NCBI GenBank assembly: GCA_964035795.1
Contig: OZ038321.1
Span: 5,212,200-5,276,199 of the forward strand
DNA: 64,000 nucleotides
From: Pterobdella sp. o SKG-2022
Taxonomy: Eukaryota > Annelida > Clitellata > Hirudinida > Piscicolidae
Direction of reading: 5' to 3'
In this document: positions 60,311-64,000 of the stretch, in pieces
Position numbering within the stretch: position 1 is the stretch's first letter
Layout of the letters: the number at the start of each line of letters is the position of its first letter
Made by a program: the position numbers and the translations under genes
The notes under the pieces: model-generated
The model's input: only the letters and a program-made list of their open reading frames with translations
What the model was told of the DNA's origin: nothing
Databases searched by the model: none

Positions 60311-62341
60311 TTAGACTTTTGATGGAATGTGTCGATTTAGATTTTTAACTTTCATCACTTTATTTCATGGTTATCTATGAAATAAAAATTTGATTTCACT
60401 ATATTCAATCAAATACTTTTGTTTAGTTTTAATAAGCAAGGATTAATTTGATGACGCTGTCTGGTGCATGCGAATAAAACAGCCATCACGATTGCCGGTC
60501 TTTTGGAGTTTTTCACTGAGAATTAATTATATTTGAGTCAAAGTGGGTTTAATTATATTAGTATTTTTTGATTATGTGCTTATAAAAGTGTTAAACAACT
60601 TTTTCTAAATTCAAATTGAATCTTCACAAACTCTTTTATTTCCAGTAAATTAAATCAAAAAAACATCTCATTATCAAAAACTTTATTGTTCACAATGTTG
60701 CAACTATCCTGGATAAAATTATGCAATTAAATGCAAAATGTCTTTCATGAAAGCACTATGATATATTGTTGAAAATATTTTAAAATTTAATTTTTTTCTA
60801 TTTCTTAGTGATTAAATTACTTTTCCACATTCGAAACTTCAGAGATCTTGATTCAAGCTAATAATGCAGTTATTTAAATTTAACGTAAAAAAATTTGCTT
60901 TTAAAGTGAAGAAACAAGAAGACTATTGAGATTTTTGCCTAACCCTCCTTTACTTAGTAGTTGCTTATTCACACATGAACGCAATTTATAGCAAATTTTG
61001 TAATAAAAATGATTCTAGGCGGTGGAAATGTTTAATTAAAACAATTAATCATTGGCGTGAAAGTATTAAAATTCGATTCTGATTGATGATGATATGTAGA
61101 AGTTTTACAAGTGTAGATTTAAAAAATGAATGGACACACATTTTGCTGCAATACTTTAAAAAAAAATACTAGCATAAAAATGTTTTAACTTCAAAAGGAT
61201 GCATAAAGCACCATTAAAATATTAACCAAGGAGACGAGGTGATCCTGGCGGGAAGGTAGGGGCGTGTACCGTGCATGCGTAATATTCATAGAAACCGTAA
61301 ACAAGCCGGCATTTCAAAAATATTTTATCTTTCAAAACAACAAACAACTTTTACTTTCAACTTTTCGGTTCATGTTAATTCCTAGTTGCATCAATAACTA
61401 TAAAAATTTTCTTTAAATAATTCAAGTTTCAGCTTAAGTCGAAATAAATTATTAAAAGAACAGATTTAAAAATTTCAAACTTTTAAGAATTAAATTTGTA
61501 GAAAAAATCTGCGTTGAAACATGTTGTTAAAACATTTGTTGAAAATCCAAAATAATTTTTAAAAACAAAATTCAACAGATTTACCAGTTATGCATTGTAC
61601 ATGGCAATGGCTGTTATCTCTAAAAAGCACGCCACTACAGCCTGTGTATTTATAAGTGTTCCAAAATCTATGTCTGAAGGCCCTATATAAACGTGTATGA
61701 AAGATACATATTCATGAAGTATTTTGGCTTACATGTAAATTAATGAACTTTTTCAAATAGATGGCGTTATTTGGGCCAATTTTTAAGATTTGCTAATTCA
61801 AAATTTAGAAAATATAAATGGAATCAAAATCGGAATAATTTTAGGAATTTCATTTAAAAAATTGGGCGTTGTTTTAATTACCTACTAAAATAACCTATTT
61901 TCACTGAATTATTAGTTTTCAAGGTTTGATGTTAAACACTAGAGTTGAATGACCTCAATGGCCGCACTCTGTTCAATGTTGAATCTGCTTCATGAAACAA
62001 TCCTATTCAGTCTTCATTTTTATGTTTTAAATTCAGTATAAATAAAGTTTTCGAATATGAATCGTTCGATTATTGAAATGAGGGGCTGGATGCCACGAAG
62101 GGGAATGTCCATAGAGTTGAACTTTGAACTTCTGAAGGTGTCAGAAAATGCAATGAAAAAATTCAAAACATTTGGTGAAAAATTTTTTAATATCAAATAT
62201 CAAATTTAAAAAATTGAAAATTTTGAAGAAAATTTCAAAAAAGTTTGAAAATCATTTACAATTAAGCTGAACTCTTCGTATTAAAATAACATAATTGAGA
62301 ACTTGAAATAATTTTATTTCAGAGATTTCAAAAAATGAAAT
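60311..62341. other. 5' flank of the protocadherin gene
   Basis: Should contain the promoter and any untranslated first exon. A more GC-rich patch near 61,225-61,310 (GGCGGGAAGGTAGGGGCGTG and TGCATGCG) stands out from the AT-rich surroundings and could be regulatory, but no defined element is recognised. Confidence 0.35.
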
Positions 62342-62352
62342 ATAAATATATG

Positions 62353-62437
<85 letters not shown>
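62342..62437. repeat. (TA)n microsatellite
   Basis: Nearly pure TA dinucleotides with a few TGTA/TACA interruptions at the left. It runs directly into the assembly gap, so its true length is unknown. Confidence 0.97.
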
Positions 62438-62637
62438 NNNNNNNNNNNNNNNNNNNNNNNNNNNNNNNNNNNNNNNNNNNNNNNNNNNNNNNNNNNNNNN
62501 NNNNNNNNNNNNNNNNNNNNNNNNNNNNNNNNNNNNNNNNNNNNNNNNNNNNNNNNNNNNNNNNNNNNNNNNNNNNNNNNNNNNNNNNNNNNNNNNNNNN
62601 NNNNNNNNNNNNNNNNNNNNNNNNNNNNNNNNNNNNN
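62438..62637. other. Assembly gap of exactly 200 N
   Basis: Two hundred unspecified bases, a conventional placeholder length, next to the TA microsatellite that probably broke the assembly. Translations across it are artefacts. Confidence 0.99.
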
Positions 62638-64000
62638 CCATTGCAACAAATCCAATTTACTTGACAGGAATCTTTATTTTATTTATGATTACCAGTTCTC
62701 AAGTGTTACAAGCCAAGATTTGTAAAGGTTCAAAGCCCATTGTATTATCCCTTATGTATTTACCACGAAAACATAATGGTATTTAAAATTAAGTAAAAAA
62801 TTTCTTTATTGCGATTTATCAATGAAAAGCTTCCATTTATATTGTGTGTTGAAGTTGAATAATATTCCGTTGAATGCATTTATTTTGATGAATGTGGGTA
62901 AAAGGTTTTGTATATCAAATTCTCAACCACTAATAGTAATTGTGCAACCCTGAAGACACACAATTTAATGCATTGTTTGATTTGTGTTGAAGATATAATA
63001 TTACAAGTAATTTGTTGAAAGGCCATAAGTAAGGTGGCTGGAGACGTGAGACGCGGCGATCACCATGAGTTTCTGTGAAACATTCGACTTCAAATAGCTT
63101 TTGAATTTTCATTTCAGTTCTGGTTTCCAAGGTGTATAATAATCCAGTATAACGTTTAACTTGGTTCATGAAACTGTGGTTTTTAGAATGAATATATTAT
63201 AAGGTTATTCATTCATACATAACTTTATGACAAAAATACTTTAAAATCTAAAATTTTTAAAAAATGGATAAAAATTAAATAACAAAATGTGCTAAATTTT
63301 TAAAATTCAACAAAAAAACAATTCATAAATGGTGTGTAGAAGAATTTTCACAAGATAGAAACAGGATGCTCTAAAGAAATTTCAAAATGCAACTTGTATC
63401 AAATATGTATATCCATTCTTAAGTATTAGAATGATTTGATTTTTTCATTTTTAAATTCTTCATGGTCATTGCAAGCTATTTGTCTTAAAGAGTGTGTGCA
63501 AGATATATTTTAATTTAAATGCATGTCTAGCTGTTCAGATTGATCTTTAATAAATATTGATGTGCAATTGCATTATAAATTGATAGTTGTTTTTATGTCT
63601 TTTTAAAATAATTCACTGTCTTTTAGTTGAAACTGCAATCAATCAATTATAGTTTTCCAATTGAAATGTATTGACTTGAAAATTAACTCCCCGAAAACAC
63701 AAAATCTCATTGTAAACACAAATGTTGTTAAGATACTTAATTGTGAGTATGTGCTTTTTCCATTGGACATCATTCAAGCTATGAGCATGCACTAGTCATT
63801 CGTTTAACTCCATCAGAAGCATGCTGTTCTGAGCAACACTATATCATTGCGTCTTCAATCTGATTCTTTATATTGTTTCATCTTTTCAATCAAAACTCCA
63901 CTTTTTATAATTTTTCTCTATCCATCACCTCAACTTCAATTCCTCTTTATTGTTTATTTTAATATTCTGTCACCTGGAGGTTGGGTCTTATACGTTAAAG
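62638..64000. other. AT-rich sequence, no gene seen
   Basis: One minus-strand open frame of 79 codons at 62,930-63,169 has no recognised motif or neighbour to support it. Nothing else coding is visible up to the edge. Confidence 0.4.

Noticed and set aside
62930..63169. 79-codon minus-strand frame near the right edge
   Set aside because: No motif, no neighbouring exon and no splice context to support it.

Overview
The window is nuclear DNA from an invertebrate animal: very AT-rich, with intron-split genes, GT-AG junctions that keep the reading frame, a cadherin-superfamily adhesion gene and many decayed non-LTR retrotransposons. The 3' tail of one LINE family (an ATC run, then GTCCGTTT, CCATGCTAGCATGG and GTTGGACGG) resembles a repeat I remember from cephalopods. 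A lophotrochozoan host is therefore my best guess, but I cannot name the species. Nothing here is prokaryotic: no operons, CRISPR arrays or phage.

Layout. (1) 1-4.8 kb: LINE and Penelope-like debris. (2) 4,834-11,177 (-): a 13-exon AMP-forming acyl-CoA synthetase of the 4-coumarate-CoA-ligase-like family, about 581 aa, with a mitochondrial-looking N-terminus; its introns hold a CR1/L2-like LINE and a smaller LINE remnant. (3) 13,403-17,040 (+): a divergently transcribed MCUR1/CCDC90-family mitochondrial coiled-coil gene. Its large intron holds an antisense RTE-like LINE, itself interrupted by a 171-bp near-perfect foldback element. (4) 17.1-20.8 kb: repeats and plain AT-rich sequence. (5) 20,860-31,202 (-): a complete 10-exon FAD-dependent polyamine/spermine oxidase-like gene, 488 aa, with several LINE fragments in its introns. 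(6) 32,874-60,310 (-): a protocadherin with seven cadherin repeats. Five exons at 56.9-60.3 kb encode the signal peptide, ectodomain, membrane segment and first cytoplasmic part. A terminal cytoplasmic exon probably lies 23 kb away at 32.9-33.8 kb. The intervening gene-poor DNA holds an R2-like LINE remnant. (7) 60.3-64 kb: 5' flank of the protocadherin, with a TA microsatellite running into a 200-N assembly gap.

The most interesting signal is in the protocadherin. Reading through the splice donor of its large exon gives a C-terminus ending V-S-V-stop, with an ATTAAA signal about 110 nt downstream. The distant candidate terminal exon also ends V-S-V-stop, using different codons. This suggests short and long isoforms that share one PDZ-type C-terminal ligand. 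The terminal exon also carries four copies of an 8-residue DSGIGGAD repeat whose copies differ only at one fourfold-degenerate codon position.

All gene models were built by eye from splice signals and family resemblance, without alignment or transcript data.
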